From Neocallimastix lanati (nom. inval.) (taxonomy: Eukaryota; Neocallimastigomycota; Neocallimastigomycetes; Neocallimastigales; Neocallimastigaceae): 24,077 bases of DNA. The notes under the pieces were generated by a model. That model worked only from the letters and a program-made list of their open reading frames with translations. It was not told the DNA's origin and did no database searches. Numbering within the stretch: the stretch's first letter is position 1; each line of letters begins with the position of its first letter. Where the stretch lies: assembly GCA_016946835.1 (NCBI GenBank), contig JACVTC010000488.1, positions 1 to 24,077 of the forward strand, in the 5' to 3' direction. Positions 1 through 8,313 of the stretch are shown one piece after another. The translations under genes and the position numbers were made by a program.

Positions 1-674
1 AATAATTAACTAAACTAAACAATAATTAATTTAATAAACTTTCAACTTATTTACAATAATAATTAAATTCAATAACAACTCATTTATTATATATTTATTA
101 TATAAATATTATTAATACTAAGTTTATATATTGTACAATTCAAAACTATTTTTGTGTAACACTATTTAACTAATTTTAACTATTTAAAACTATTCCGAAA
201 TTAATTTTAAAGTATTTTAAACTAACTAAACTAAATTAACTAAGTTAAATAGAATAACTATTTTAAATAAACTAAACTAAATTAACTAACTTAAATAAAT
301 TTGTTAGAATATGTGAAATGTATGAAAAATAAGCTTCAAATGTATTGAAACATATTGTAATATAAATAATGTATAAGCCACAATGTATTAATATAAAAGC
401 ATTTAATTTAGAATAATTAAGTGCTAGTAACTCTTTATCATAAAATATATTAATAAAATTGACATAATTATAAACCATAAATTCATAACTCTTAACAAAA
501 TTATTTAGATTTAAGTTATTATCCAAAATTATTTAAATAATAATTTTTCCTTTATGAAAAGTTTACATAAATTTATAAATAATTTTCATATACGTAAATC
601 ATAAATTTATGTAATTTTATTACATTAATTAATTATGTAATAATTAATTATTAAAGATTTTATTAATCTTTACA
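1..674 (-). repeat. 3' LTR of element O (partial, runs to the left edge)
   Basis: On the minus strand the sequence after the O stop codon is a polypurine tract followed by TGTAAAG at 674, a normal TG start for an LTR. The rest, down to position 1, is AT-rich non-coding DNA. The far LTR end (CA and target duplication) is not identifiable here, so the LTR is at least 674 bp or its end is unrecognised. It contains a 27 bp imperfect direct repeat (225-251 and 271-297, period 46). I see no convincing gene; the 84-codon open frame at 272-526 has a composition expected of AT-rich filler. Confidence 0.6.
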
Positions 675-687
675 TTCTCGCCCTTTA
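675..687 (-). other. Polypurine tract of element O, overlapping the pol stop codon
   Basis: On the minus strand the sequence reads TAAAGGGCGAGAA and runs directly into TGTAAAG of the LTR. The first three bases are the stop codon of the chromodomain frame. A purine run abutting the 3' LTR is the expected primer site for plus-strand DNA synthesis. Element D has the same stop/tract fusion. Confidence 0.7.
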
Positions 688-1116
688 AGTTGAGCTCCTG
701 CGAACTATAGAGTTCAATCTCCGGGAAGGAATGTCAATTATAAATGGTTGATATTTATGCCTAATGTATTCTTCATTAAAATCTTTATCACCATCATCAA
801 CCACATTATTTCGTTTATTCCTTTTAGATTTACGAAAGTACTCTTGAATTAGCTGTCTATCGTAAATTTGATCTTCATCGATCCAAGAATCTTCAACAGA
901 ATCTAGGCCTTTCCAAGATACGAGGAAACGATTTTTTCCTCTATATGTCCTCATATCAATAATTCTTTCAGGAATCTTATCTATGGTATCGGTAGTTAAC
1001 TTAATATTCTTTCTTTTCCTATTATTTCTATTAGCAAATTCATTTTCATAAAATGGTTCCAGTAAAGATACATGGAAAACAGGGTGACAACGCATATTAC
1101 TTGGTAATTTGAGTTC
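685..1116 (-). pseudogene. Element O Pol C-terminus: end of GPY/F-type region and chromodomain
   Basis: This is the C-terminal part of the O polyprotein, downstream of an in-frame stop. It begins with the VFHVSLLEPFYENEF motif that follows the GPY/F module in chromovirus integrases. It then has a chromodomain-like segment (PERIIDMRTYRGKNRFLVSW, with KGLDSVEDSWIDE) and a basic tail ending RRSST. Chromodomains in this position are known to bind histone marks and guide integration. The frame is identical to that of the integrase segment upstream, and the only interruption is TAA at 1117-1119, where relatives have Tyr (SLAYELKLP-like context). The first ATG in this piece (1095) is therefore unlikely to be a true start. 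Confidence 0.8.
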
Positions 1117-2145
1117 TTAGGCTAATGAACTAACTTTCTTCACAATTTCAAATGGACCAAGCATTTGGTCTGCTAATTTCCTTTTTACATTCTTAGTTGT
1201 ATTTCCTTTGAGTAACCAAACTTTTTTACCAACTTCAAAATCTGGTGAGGATGATCTTTTGAAATCGGCATACTTTTTATAAGTTTCTTTAGCTGACTCT
1301 AAATTTTCCTTTAAAAATTTAATATTTTCATTTATATCTTTCACTCTAACATCAGCTCTATGAGGACTATCTGAAGAAGGAATTTCTAAACTAAATTTTG
1401 GATTAAATCCATAGTTTGCAAAAAATGGTGATTGATTGATTGATTGTTGCAGAGTATTATTATAAGCAAATTCGGTAAAAGGCAACAAGTCAACCCAATT
1501 ATTTTGTTTTTCATTTATGAAACAACGGAGATATTGTTCCAATATTCCGTTCACCCTCTCCGTTTGACCATCAGTCTGCGGATGGTTCGAAGTGGAGAAT
1601 GACAACTTAATGTTTAATAATTCGCAAAGACGATTCCAAAAATCAGAAGTAAATTGCGTACCTCTATCCGAAACAATGGAATCAGGAAAGCCATGTAACC
1701 TAAAGATATGGTTAATAAAAGAATCGGCAGCAATTGAAGCAGTAGGAAGACAACGTAAAGGAATAAAATGTGCCATTTTAGTCAATCTATCTACAACAGT
1801 CATGACAGTGGTCATATCTTTGGATTTCGGTAATTCAACAATAAAATCCATGGAGATGTCTGACCATGGTCTGTCGGGGGTAGACAAAGGAGATAAAAGA
1901 CCGTAGGGTTTATGTCTTGGAACTTTAGCTTTGCAGCAAGTTTCACAGGACTTAACAAACTTTTTAACATCATTACGTAACTTAGGCCACCAAAAGTTAC
2001 GATTAATCAAATCAAATGTTTTGCGTACACCGAAATGACCAGCAGTAACAGAGTTATGGTGTATTTCAAGAACTCTTGTGCGAAGATTCTGAGGGACATA
2101 AATTAAGTTATCAAAAAGTAAGAAACCTTCCTTATCAATTTTACA
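1117..2145 (-). pseudogene. Element O integrase (zinc-binding domain, D,D(35)E core, GPY/F start)
   Basis: The segment holds the integrase HHCC zinc domain (HHNSVTAGHFG, then KSCETCCKAK). The catalytic core follows, with ISMDFIVELP (first Asp), IVSDRGTQFTS (second Asp) and HPQTDGQTERVNGILEQ (Glu). It then has FAYNNTLQQS and the start of the GPY/F region (LGPFEIVKK). It stops at TAA 1117-1119, in the same frame as the chromodomain segment. The frame begins inside the D insertion only by chance: the true upstream partner is the segment ending at 8955. Joining across one copy of CTTAT gives the codons for KFIDKCKIDKEGF. Integrase would insert the cDNA in the nucleus; this copy is truncated by the stop and split by D. 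Confidence 0.88.
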
Positions 2146-2150
2146 CTTAT

Positions 2151-2791
2151 TATAACAAAATATTATAATAAATATAATAACACTCAAAAAAAACAAAAAT
2201 TATTTTATTTTTTATTTATTTTTTTTCTTTTATTATAATTATTTTATTAATTATATTTATTATAATACTATAAGCCGCAAGGGTTGATATAGTATTAATA
2301 TTAAAAAAAGTTTTATTAAAAAATTAAGTTTTATTAACTAAACAAAATTAAAATAAAAAACACAAAGAAAAGAATATTTGTTAATAAGAATTTTACTCAT
2401 ATTTATATTTTTTTCAAAAGTTAAAGTTATTAAAAAATAAAAATAAAAGTTTCTAAAAAGTTCTTAAAAATCGAAAAATTTAGAAAAAATAGAAAACAAT
2501 AGAATTAAGAATTTAATAGAATAAATTTTAATTAATTAAACACAAGAATTATCAAGAAATTCTAGTAATTTCTTGAACTATAAAGAATCTTCTAGATATT
2601 TTTTAGAATAAAACTATAAAATAATAATAAATGTGAATCGAACCCTAAGTAGTTTGATTCATGGTATTAGTTACTAACAACTATATCAGAAATAATATTT
2701 TTTAAATTTAATTATTTGTTTTAAAACTTTATTGAAAAATAATACTAAATATTAAAATAATAAAATAATTGTAATTATTAATTCTGTTATA
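2151..2791 (-). repeat. 3' LTR of element D (641 bp)
   Basis: It matches 8314-8954 along its whole length. The ends are a 7 bp inverted pair, TATAACA and TGTTATA. It is flanked by CTTAT on the outside and the polypurine tract on the inside. It contains a tRNA-like segment (2631-2690) in the sense orientation, roughly 100-160 nt into the LTR. It also has the hairpin-like stretch caagaaattctagtaatttc with ttcttg at about 2551-2575. Confidence 0.93.
2631..2690 (-). other. tRNA-like segment inside the D 3' LTR
   Basis: On the minus strand it carries GGTTCGATTCA (2634-2644), close to the Pol III B box GGTTCGANNCC. Upstream is TAGTTGTTAGTAACTA (2668-2683), a perfect 5 bp stem TAGTT/AACTA with a 6 nt loop in the place of a D arm, overlapping an A-box-like sequence. 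No acceptor stem or proper T stem is formed, so this is not a functional tRNA. The same arrangement, with different sequence around it, occurs in the solo LTR at 10174-10237. Confidence 0.5.
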
Positions 2792-2804
2792 ACTCTCTCC
2801 CTTA
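2792..2804 (-). other. Polypurine tract of element D, overlapping the Gag-Pol stop codon
   Basis: The minus strand reads TAAGGGAGAGAGT immediately before the 3' LTR start TATAACAG. TAA is the Gag-Pol stop. The purine run is the expected second-strand primer. The overlap mirrors that in element O (675-687). Confidence 0.75.
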
Positions 2805-5800
2805 GAGACGGATTCCAGACGTCTTAGGTTTTGGTTTATTTGGAAACTTCTTGTGGAATTCGGCAAGAAGTTTATTGCAATGAAGATTCTCAAAAGGTTC
2901 CCATGAGTTTTCAGAATCATCATAACCTTTCCAATGAATTAAATATTTAATTTTGTTATGAAATTTCTTTGAATCAAGAATAGATTCAACTTCATATTCT
3001 TTTTCTCCATTAAGTATAATAGGTTTTGGAGTTGGGATATTTCTTTCTGTAAATTCATTTTCATAGGCTGGCTCAAGAAGTGAAACGTGGAAAACTGGAA
3101 AGACCCTAAAAGAGTTTGGTAACTTTAATTTATAACTTACATCTGAAATTTTCTTTAAAATAGTAAATGGACCAGATTTCTTAGGAGCAAGTTTACCTTT
3201 TTTATTATTTATTAAATCATTCCTTAACAGCCAAACTTTTGAGCCAACTTTAAACTCAGGCGGAGACATATGTTTATCATCATAATATTTTTTTTGAAAA
3301 TTAACTGCACTTTGAAGATTTTCTTTAAGTACATTTCTTAATTCTTTTAAGTCTTTAGCAATAATTTCAGCACGAGGGACAATAGAAACATCTGGAGTAG
3401 AAGGATCAAATTTAGGATTGAACCCATAATTAAGAAAGAAAGGAGTAGCATTTGCAGATTCTTGTATTGTGTTATTGTAAGCAAATTCTGCAAGAGATAA
3501 ATATTCTATCCAATTATTTTGTTGATAATTAACATAACATCTTAAGTATTGTTCAAGTATTGCGTTTACCCTCTCCGTTTGACCATTAGTTTGCTGATGA
3601 TGAGCAGATGATAAACAAAGATCAACATGAAGTAAATTAAATAATCTATTCCAAAATTTAGAAGTAAACTGAGTACCTTTATCCGACACAATATCCTTTG
3701 GCAGACCATGAAGTTTGAAAATAGAATTAAGAAATTGTTCAGCACAATCCTCAGCAGAGGGAACTGATTTAAAGGGAACAAAATGAGCCATCTTCGTAAA
3801 GCGATCAACTACGACAAGAATACAAGACATACCATTGGAAGAGGGAAGATCTGTTATAAAATCCATTGAAATTGATTCCCAAGGATTATTGCCAATGGGT
3901 AAAGATTTAAGTAAACCGTAAGGTTTATGACGAGGAGCTTTTGAAGCGCAGCACACATTACAAGTACGAATATATTTTTTAATATCCTTATGCATACCAG
4001 GCCACCAATAATTTCTAGAAACTAAGTCAGAGGTTTTATTTATGCCAAAGTGGCCAGCAGTAGGAGAATCATGACAAGAACAAAGAATTTTAAATCTAAG
4101 GCATTCAGGAATATAAATAAGATTGTCATATAAAAGAATACCATTGGAGAACGAAAGGAGATCAACCGAAGCAATGGGTTTCTCATTAGCAGAAGGCTTT
4201 TCAAAATATATCTTAACATTATTAAAGAAAGGATCCTTGGAGTAACACTTTTTAATTTCATCTTGTAGATTTGATTCAATAGAGATCCTTGAAGTAAAAC
4301 AAAAATTTTCCGGTTTAAGTACTTGGTAAGGTTTAGCAGGTTCATGATTATCATAATCAGGACGGCGAGATAAAGCATCTGGCTTACCACCGCGAGAACC
4401 TGGACGATACTCAATTTGAAAGTCAAATCGAGTAAAGAACATTGACCATCTAATTAAACGTTGTGAAAGCTGTTCTGGTTTCTTAAAGTAGAGTAGATTT
4501 CTATGATCAGTAAGAACTTTAATAGTATTCTTAGCACCTTCTAAATAGTACCTCCAAGTTTCAAAAGCAGTCTTAATAGCAAGTAACTCTTTATCATAAA
4601 TTGGATAATTGCATTCAGCAGAGGTAAAAGCTCTAGAATAGAAAGTAATTGGATGAAGCTTATTATCTTTAGAGCTAACTTGGGATAAAATACATCCAAG
4701 CGCAAAATTACTTGCATCCGTTTCAACAAAAAATTGAGAATTAGGATCAGCAGGAATAAGGATGGGAGCAGAAGTAAAAGAGCGTTTAAGAAGTTCAAAG
4801 GAGTCATTAGCATCTTTTGACCAAACAAAAGGAACATTTTTTCTTGTAAGTTTATTAAGAGGATAAGCAATTTTAGCAAAATTTTTTATAAAGCGTCTGT
4901 AGAAATTGGCTAGGCCAAGAAACGATTGAACTTCTTTAACTGTAGTTGGAGCAGGCCAATCTAAAATAGCTGAGACTTTCTTAATATCCATCTTAAGACC
5001 ATCTGAAGATACATAATATCCTAAAAATTTAACTTCGAACTTATCAAACTCACATTTTTCAAGGTTAACATGTAAATGAAATTTCCTAAGTTGTAATAGT
5101 ACTTTTTTAACGTGTAAATGATGTTCAGAAAGATCATCAGAAAAAATGATAATATCATCAATATAGGCATAACAAAATTTACCTAAATAGTCACTTAATG
5201 CAGTATCAATCATTCTTTGAAAACAGGCAGGTGCATTCTTGAAACCGAAAGGCATAACTCTAAATTCAAAGTGTCCTAAGCTACATACAAAAGCTGTTTT
5301 GTATTCATCTCCAGACCTGATACGAATTTGGAAGTAAGCAGATTTTAAATCAAGCTTTGAGTAATACTTATGACCAGGAGCTTTATTAAAAATAACAGTT
5401 GTTAAAGGCATAGGATAACTATCTCTAATGGTGATTTCATTAAGTTTCCTAAGATCAATACACATACGTAACTCACCATTATCTTTTGGAGCAAATAAAA
5501 TTGGATGACCAGCTTCTGATTTTGACCTAACAATAAAACCGTATTTTAAATAGTCTTTAATAATTTTTTCTAAAGCTATTTCTTCGGGAATTGTAAGGGG
5601 ATAAATTGCACTATAATATAACTTAGTATTAGGTTTAAGGTCAATAGCACAATCAAAACTAGAATGAGGAGGTAAGATTTTAGCTTCTTCTTCACTAAAT
5701 ACATCAGAGAATTCTAGATAAATGGCGGGAAGTGTTTTATTTGGAGTATCCATGTTTGGGGAAGAGGCAATTGAATTCTTCAACACGGAAGGAGAAATAG

Positions 5801-7130
5801 AAGAATTATCAAACAAAGAATTATTAGGGGTGCATGAACTGGAATAGGCTGGTTTCGAAGAGATAGAGTCGGAAGTATTAGAAGTAAGAGAAAGTGAAGT
5901 AGAGTTAACCGAGGTTGAAGGTATTGATTCAACAAAGGAAGAATCTGACGCATTGTTATTACTATTGCAAAAGCTTAAAATATTATTGTTGAAATCAATT
6001 GATGATTTATTTTCTTTAAGAAATCTAGAACCAATTAAGCACTCAAATTTGTCGTTCAAATCAATAACAAAAAATTCTGTTAAGACCTGAAGGTTACTAA
6101 CTTTAAATAATATTGGTATAGTTTTACCAACAACGTCTTTGTCACCACCAATACCAGTAATGTTATCAGCTTCTAAATTATCATGTACAAGCTTAAAATT
6201 ATTAATTTTAGCAAAATTACTATCCATAAGATTCAAGTCGGAGCCGGAATCTATAAGAGCCTTAGCTTTAATCCATTTATTTTTGTAGTTAAAGGAACAC
6301 TTAATAATACAATCTTTATTAAATTTCTTAGAAGAATTAGATCTAGCCATATGGGAGGAGCCAGGTTTATTTGCTCGCTTTGGACAATTTATTAACTTAT
6401 GGCTTGATTGTCCACAATATAGACAAAGCCCTTCTTTAATTCTTCTTGCTCTTTCTTCAGGGGATAAATGAGAGTAATTTGAATCATTATTTGATTTGAA
6501 AAAGGAATTAGAATTGGCGTTTCTATTATTACTAGAGTTAAATCTATAATACTTCCTATTATTACGAGAATTATTATTATTATTACTGTTATTTCTAGAA
6601 TTGTAATTGTTGATCGTTGCGAATCGAGTCATTTGATGATCTATACGATTGGTAATTCGCATTAGTTCACTTAATTTGGCAGGAGGAGGGAACAAACTAA
6701 TTACTCTTTCTTGAAGTCTTGGTAGCAATCCTTCAATATAAACATCCATTAAGGCAAATTCATTCCAGTCCGTTTTTTCCGAAAGCCTACGGAATTCATT
6801 ATAGTAATCAGTGACTTTACCATATGCTTTTTGCTTAATATGCATAAGAGCTTGATTACAATTAAAAACTGCATCTACGTCACTGAATCTATCCTTCATA
6901 AGTTCAATGAAAGCGTTAAAATCGTCAAGGACTGGGTTATTTTCATTCATCAAGTCTGCAGCCCAATCCATAGCTTCATCTCTTAACAAAGTGATGGTAT
7001 AAGCTACTTTTAACGGATCATTGGTGAAATATTCAGGACGAAGTACAATGGCTAACCCAACATAAGCTAAAAATCCCTTGAGCTTAGCTGAATCGCCATT
7101 AAAATGAAAATCGTTTGATGAAGAAGACAT
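2802..7130 (-). CDS. Element D Gag-Pol polyprotein, single frame with chromodomain (1442 aa)
   Basis: One uninterrupted frame encodes the whole polyprotein. Gag (residues 1-250) has an Asn-rich stretch (about 177-212) and a CCHC zinc knuckle CLYCGQSSHKLINC (236-249). The retropepsin motif ALIDSGSD has its Asp at about 294. Reverse transcriptase spans about 500-710, with RMCIDLRKLN, VMPFGFKNAP and YIDD (656-659). RNase H follows, with VETDASNF, YDKELLAI and LTDHRNL. The integrase zinc domain uses H1020, H1027 and CNVC (1058-1061). The core triad is D1090, D1150 and E1186, an exact D,D(35)E spacing. The GPY/F module reads KSGPFTIL, and the chromodomain is about 1378-1430 (KYLIHWKGYDDSENSWEPFE). 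Start: ATG at 7130 is the first in frame and gives a complete Gag. Gag and Pol are fused, with no frameshift or stop between them, unlike elements B and C. The product would be cleaved by its own protease in cytoplasmic particles. Confidence 0.95.
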   Translation of the reverse strand: MSSSSNDFHFNGDSAKLKGFLAYVGLAIVLRPEYFTNDPLKVAYTITLLRDEAMDWAADLMNENNPVLDDFNAFIELMKDRFSDVDAVFNCNQALMHIKQKAYGKVTDYYNEFRRLSEKTDWNEFALMDVYIEGLLPRLQERVISLFPPPAKLSELMRITNRIDHQMTRFATINNYNSRNNSNNNNNSRNNRKYYRFNSSNNRNANSNSFFKSNNDSNYSHLSPEERARRIKEGLCLYCGQSSHKLINCPKRANKPGSSHMARSNSSKKFNKDCIIKCSFNYKNKWIKAKALIDSGSDLNLMDSNFAKINNFKLVHDNLEADNITGIGGDKDVVGKTIPILFKVSNLQVLTEFFVIDLNDKFECLIGSRFLKENKSSIDFNNNILSFCNSNNNASDSSFVESIPSTSVNSTSLSLTSNTSDSISSKPAYSSSCTPNNSLFDNSSISPSVLKNSIASSPNMDTPNKTLPAIYLEFSDVFSEEEAKILPPHSSFDCAIDLKPNTKLYYSAIYPLTIPEEIALEKIIKDYLKYGFIVRSKSEAGHPILFAPKDNGELRMCIDLRKLNEITIRDSYPMPLTTVIFNKAPGHKYYSKLDLKSAYFQIRIRSGDEYKTAFVCSLGHFEFRVMPFGFKNAPACFQRMIDTALSDYLGKFCYAYIDDIIIFSDDLSEHHLHVKKVLLQLRKFHLHVNLEKCEFDKFEVKFLGYYVSSDGLKMDIKKVSAILDWPAPTTVKEVQSFLGLANFYRRFIKNFAKIAYPLNKLTRKNVPFVWSKDANDSFELLKRSFTSAPILIPADPNSQFFVETDASNFALGCILSQVSSKDNKLHPITFYSRAFTSAECNYPIYDKELLAIKTAFETWRYYLEGAKNTIKVLTDHRNLLYFKKPEQLSQRLIRWSMFFTRFDFQIEYRPGSRGGKPDALSRRPDYDNHEPAKPYQVLKPENFCFTSRISIESNLQDEIKKCYSKDPFFNNVKIYFEKPSANEKPIASVDLLSFSNGILLYDNLIYIPECLRFKILCSCHDSPTAGHFGINKTSDLVSRNYWWPGMHKDIKKYIRTCNVCCASKAPRHKPYGLLKSLPIGNNPWESISMDFITDLPSSNGMSCILVVVDRFTKMAHFVPFKSVPSAEDCAEQFLNSIFKLHGLPKDIVSDKGTQFTSKFWNRLFNLLHVDLCLSSAHHQQTNGQTERVNAILEQYLRCYVNYQQNNWIEYLSLAEFAYNNTIQESANATPFFLNYGFNPKFDPSTPDVSIVPRAEIIAKDLKELRNVLKENLQSAVNFQKKYYDDKHMSPPEFKVGSKVWLLRNDLINNKKGKLAPKKSGPFTILKKISDVSYKLKLPNSFRVFPVFHVSLLEPAYENEFTERNIPTPKPIILNGEKEYEVESILDSKKFHNKIKYLIHWKGYDDSENSWEPFENLHCNKLLAEFHKKFPNKPKPKTSGIRL

Positions 7131-7480
7131 TGAAAGAATTATTAAATTATAAACAAGTTTAAGAATTGCAATAGGAAGATTTATTTAATATTATCACTAT
7201 TATTATTATTATTATTATTTTTTTTTTTTTTTAGTGCTCCCGAATGAAAATTGTAATGATAAAGAATTATAAATTATTATTTTTCTAGGCGTTTAGTTTA
7301 ATTGCTGATTTAGATTTTTTTTTTTTTTTTAAATTTAATTTGATAAATATAATAACTAGACTAAATTTCACTCTTTTATGCCTTACAACAAAATAAAAAA
7401 CCGGCAAGAGTTACTAACTAGAGGTATATACTAGACCTCAAAATAAAAAATTATAAACTATATATTTTAAAGTCGCTTTA

Positions 7481-7735
7481 CCTTCCCGACCAACCTATAG
7501 CCTTCGGTGATAATAGTTCCTTATTCGCCAGAGCTTATTCGAATAGAGCAACCACCGAACTGTTGAAGTTGGTTGGTAGGATGTGGCTTTCGTTTAATCC
7601 ACACGCTCTTCACGCCCTAGGGTTTTGAAGCCCGTTTATATTCGAATAATTAACGGCTATAGTTTCTAACCTACTGAAACTAGTTACTAACCGCCGAAAC
7701 TCTGTTTATGAGCTCTAATCGCTCCTAGTATATTT
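7481..7735 (-). other. GC-richer, self-complementary (probably structured RNA) domain in the D leader
   Basis: Visible helices (plus-strand letters) are ACCAACC 7489-7495 with GGTTGGT 7571-7577, and, nested inside, TTCGGTG 7503-7509 with CACCGAA 7553-7559. The inner loop holds the palindrome TATTCGAATA (7536-7545). The 8 nt between the two 5' strands, CTATAGCC (7495-7502), match GGCTATAG at 7655-7662, which would form a pseudoknot. A further hairpin is AGTTTC with GAAACT (7661-7680 region). A role in packaging, dimerisation or translation is inference from position only. Confidence 0.5.
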
Positions 7736-8001
7736 AAATATTATATTTACCTGTAATATTCTTTAAAAAGTCTCAAGAACTGTAGAACTTCTTAAAGAAT
7801 TTTTTATATCAAAAAAAATTTTTTTTTTTCGCCTAGATAGATTTTGGTATAATTGTGAGTATGCTATTAATACCAAAAACCGAGAATTTTATTTTTTAAA
7901 AAAAAGTAGATTCAAGAAGCAAGGCTGAACCCAAAGAAGATATCAGAGACTAAGAGAAGAAGAGATTTTGTCCAAAAGTAGAAACCAAGAATCAGAAACC
8001 C

Positions 8002-8087
8002 GAAACCAATGGAAACAAAAACCAAGTCCAAAACTAAGAAATCTGAAACCAATGGAAACAGAAACCAAGACCAAAAATAAGAAATCC
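8002..8087 (-). repeat. 43 bp tandem duplication in the D leader
   Basis: Two copies (8002-8044 and 8045-8087) start gaaaccaatggaaaca and differ at a few positions. Related shorter units (gaaaccaag, aaaccaaaaaca) continue on both sides from about 7915 to 8240. The block is purine-rich on the plus strand and pyrimidine-rich in the element's sense RNA. Confidence 0.75.
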
Positions 8088-8313
8088 AAGGCAAACAGAA
8101 AGAATCTAACCAAAAGTGGAAACCTGAAGCCAATAAGATAAGTAGCCAAACAGAAACCAAAAACAAAAGAAACAGAAAATCCGAGAGATTCAAAAAATAA
8201 AGTCCAAAAAGAAAACAAAAAGGCAGTAGACACTAATTCCAAAAGAAAGCTTCAAACCAAACAAAAGGGTAGATATATCAAGGCACGGCGTCTAAATCTT
8301 GGGTGTTTTTTAT

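Larger units (their letters stand above)
7131..8313 (-). other. Long non-coding 5' leader of element D
   Basis: About 1.18 kb lies between the 5' LTR and the Gag ATG. In transcript order it holds a pyrimidine-rich (sense) low-complexity block with a 43 bp tandem repeat (about 7912-8240). An AT-rich stretch follows, then a GC-richer self-complementary block (about 7480-7735), and then A/T homopolymer DNA up to the ATG. Open frames at 7912-8242 give only Phe/Leu/Ser-rich, hydrophobic proteins that follow from the pyrimidine bias; I do not call them genes. No TGG-starting primer-binding site is visible in the first 50 nt after the LTR. Confidence 0.7.

Noticed and set aside
272-526. 84-codon minus-strand open frame
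   Set aside because: It lies in the O LTR and is Asn/Ile/Tyr/Phe-rich as expected from AT-rich DNA; only the short YDKELLA stretch is notable and is reported separately.
1592-1906. Plus-strand open frame opposite O integrase
   Set aside because: Shadow of the integrase coding strand. The same holds for the plus-strand frame at 6183-6395 and the frames at 3566-3808, 4040-4426, 4541-4879, 9062-9373, 11550-11894 and 21700-21882.
7912-8242. Two overlapping hydrophobic open frames that look like membrane proteins
   Set aside because: They follow from a pyrimidine-rich tandem-repeat block in the D leader; the sequence is Phe/Leu/Ser/Val repeats in two frames at once, with no family resemblance.
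8285-8313. Half-tRNA (tRNA-Tyr-like anticodon arm) primer site for element D
   Set aside because: A 9-base match (TAAATCTTG) to what I remember of fungal tRNA-Tyr is too short to support the claim.
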